Source: Stenopsyche tienmushanensis
Taxonomy: Eukaryota > Arthropoda > Insecta > Trichoptera > Stenopsychidae
Length of the DNA: 64,000 nucleotides
Direction: 5' to 3'
NCBI GenBank assembly: GCA_008973525.1
Contig: WACJ01000334.1
Coordinates: 186,001 to 250,000, forward strand
A model generated the notes under the pieces. That model saw only the letters and a list, made by a program, of their open reading frames with translations, did no database searches and had not been told where the DNA came from. This document shows positions 63,896 to 64,000 of the stretch, piece by piece. Position 1 is the stretch's first letter; every line of letters begins with the position of its first letter. A program made the position numbers and the translations under genes.

Positions 63896-64000
63896 GAAAT
63901 CTATAGGATTCAATGAATGAAAGAAATTCACTCACAAGAGTTAGCAGGGTAAGACTTTTTTGATCCCATTGCGATTGATGAGATTCTGTTAATATTATAG

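Overview
This is an A+T-rich eukaryotic window with no convincing intact host gene. The mobile-element mix (Tc1, mariner, pogo/Tigger, hAT-like and TTAA-type DNA elements, R1/Jockey-type LINEs, Helentron-like elements, a 1.1 kb LTR) is typical of an arthropod, probably an insect or crustacean; I cannot name the species. Most open frames below 150 codons are chance frames inside repeats. The window is best read as intergenic, intronic or heterochromatic DNA made of decayed, nested transposons. All family names come from motifs read by eye.

Layout. 1-1616: an open frame entering from the left edge, built of 30-residue (90 bp) and 16-residue (48 bp) tandem repeats and ending in one hydrophobic segment. 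1617-3129: A+T-rich DNA with relics of the same repeats, a decayed second copy of the C-terminus and a 229-bp tandem repeat. 3119-4242: polypurine tract and LTR (TGTTA...TAACA). The repeat ORF may therefore lie inside an LTR retroelement. 4245-16290: Mutator-like and mariner relics, a repeat with a conserved hydrophobic peptide (family A), Helentron-like dimers, a 671-bp hAT-type MITE with a perfect 8-bp duplication, a deleted mariner, a 65-bp tandem repeat and a Tc1 fragment. 16901-21227: a pair of 19-bp inverted TTAA termini enclosing a hAT-type MITE that was split by a 5'-truncated LINE (13-bp duplication), plus a 265-bp almost perfect palindrome.

22290-30790: Tigger fragments, small MITEs and the first mariner plus antisense LINE-tail composite. 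33560-37835: family A, a 408-bp deleted mariner, family B and a second LINE 3' end. 39148-48720: more MITE copies, a second Mutator-like copy, a candidate LTR, two further LINE-tail/mariner composites and a short Tigger element. 49640-59125: LTR fragment, jerky/Tigger C-terminus, three more family B copies and LINE-tail repeats. 62426-63895: a Tigger MITE carrying a Helentron-like dimer, another LINE-tail repeat and a hAT-like end.

The points most worth follow-up are the tandem-repeat ORF next to an LTR, the LINE 3'-UTR hairpin with a paired base change, the recurrent mariner/LINE-tail composite with a shared stop codon, the TTAA-ended palindrome linked to a Tc1 tail, and the two unnamed repeat families with conserved peptides.
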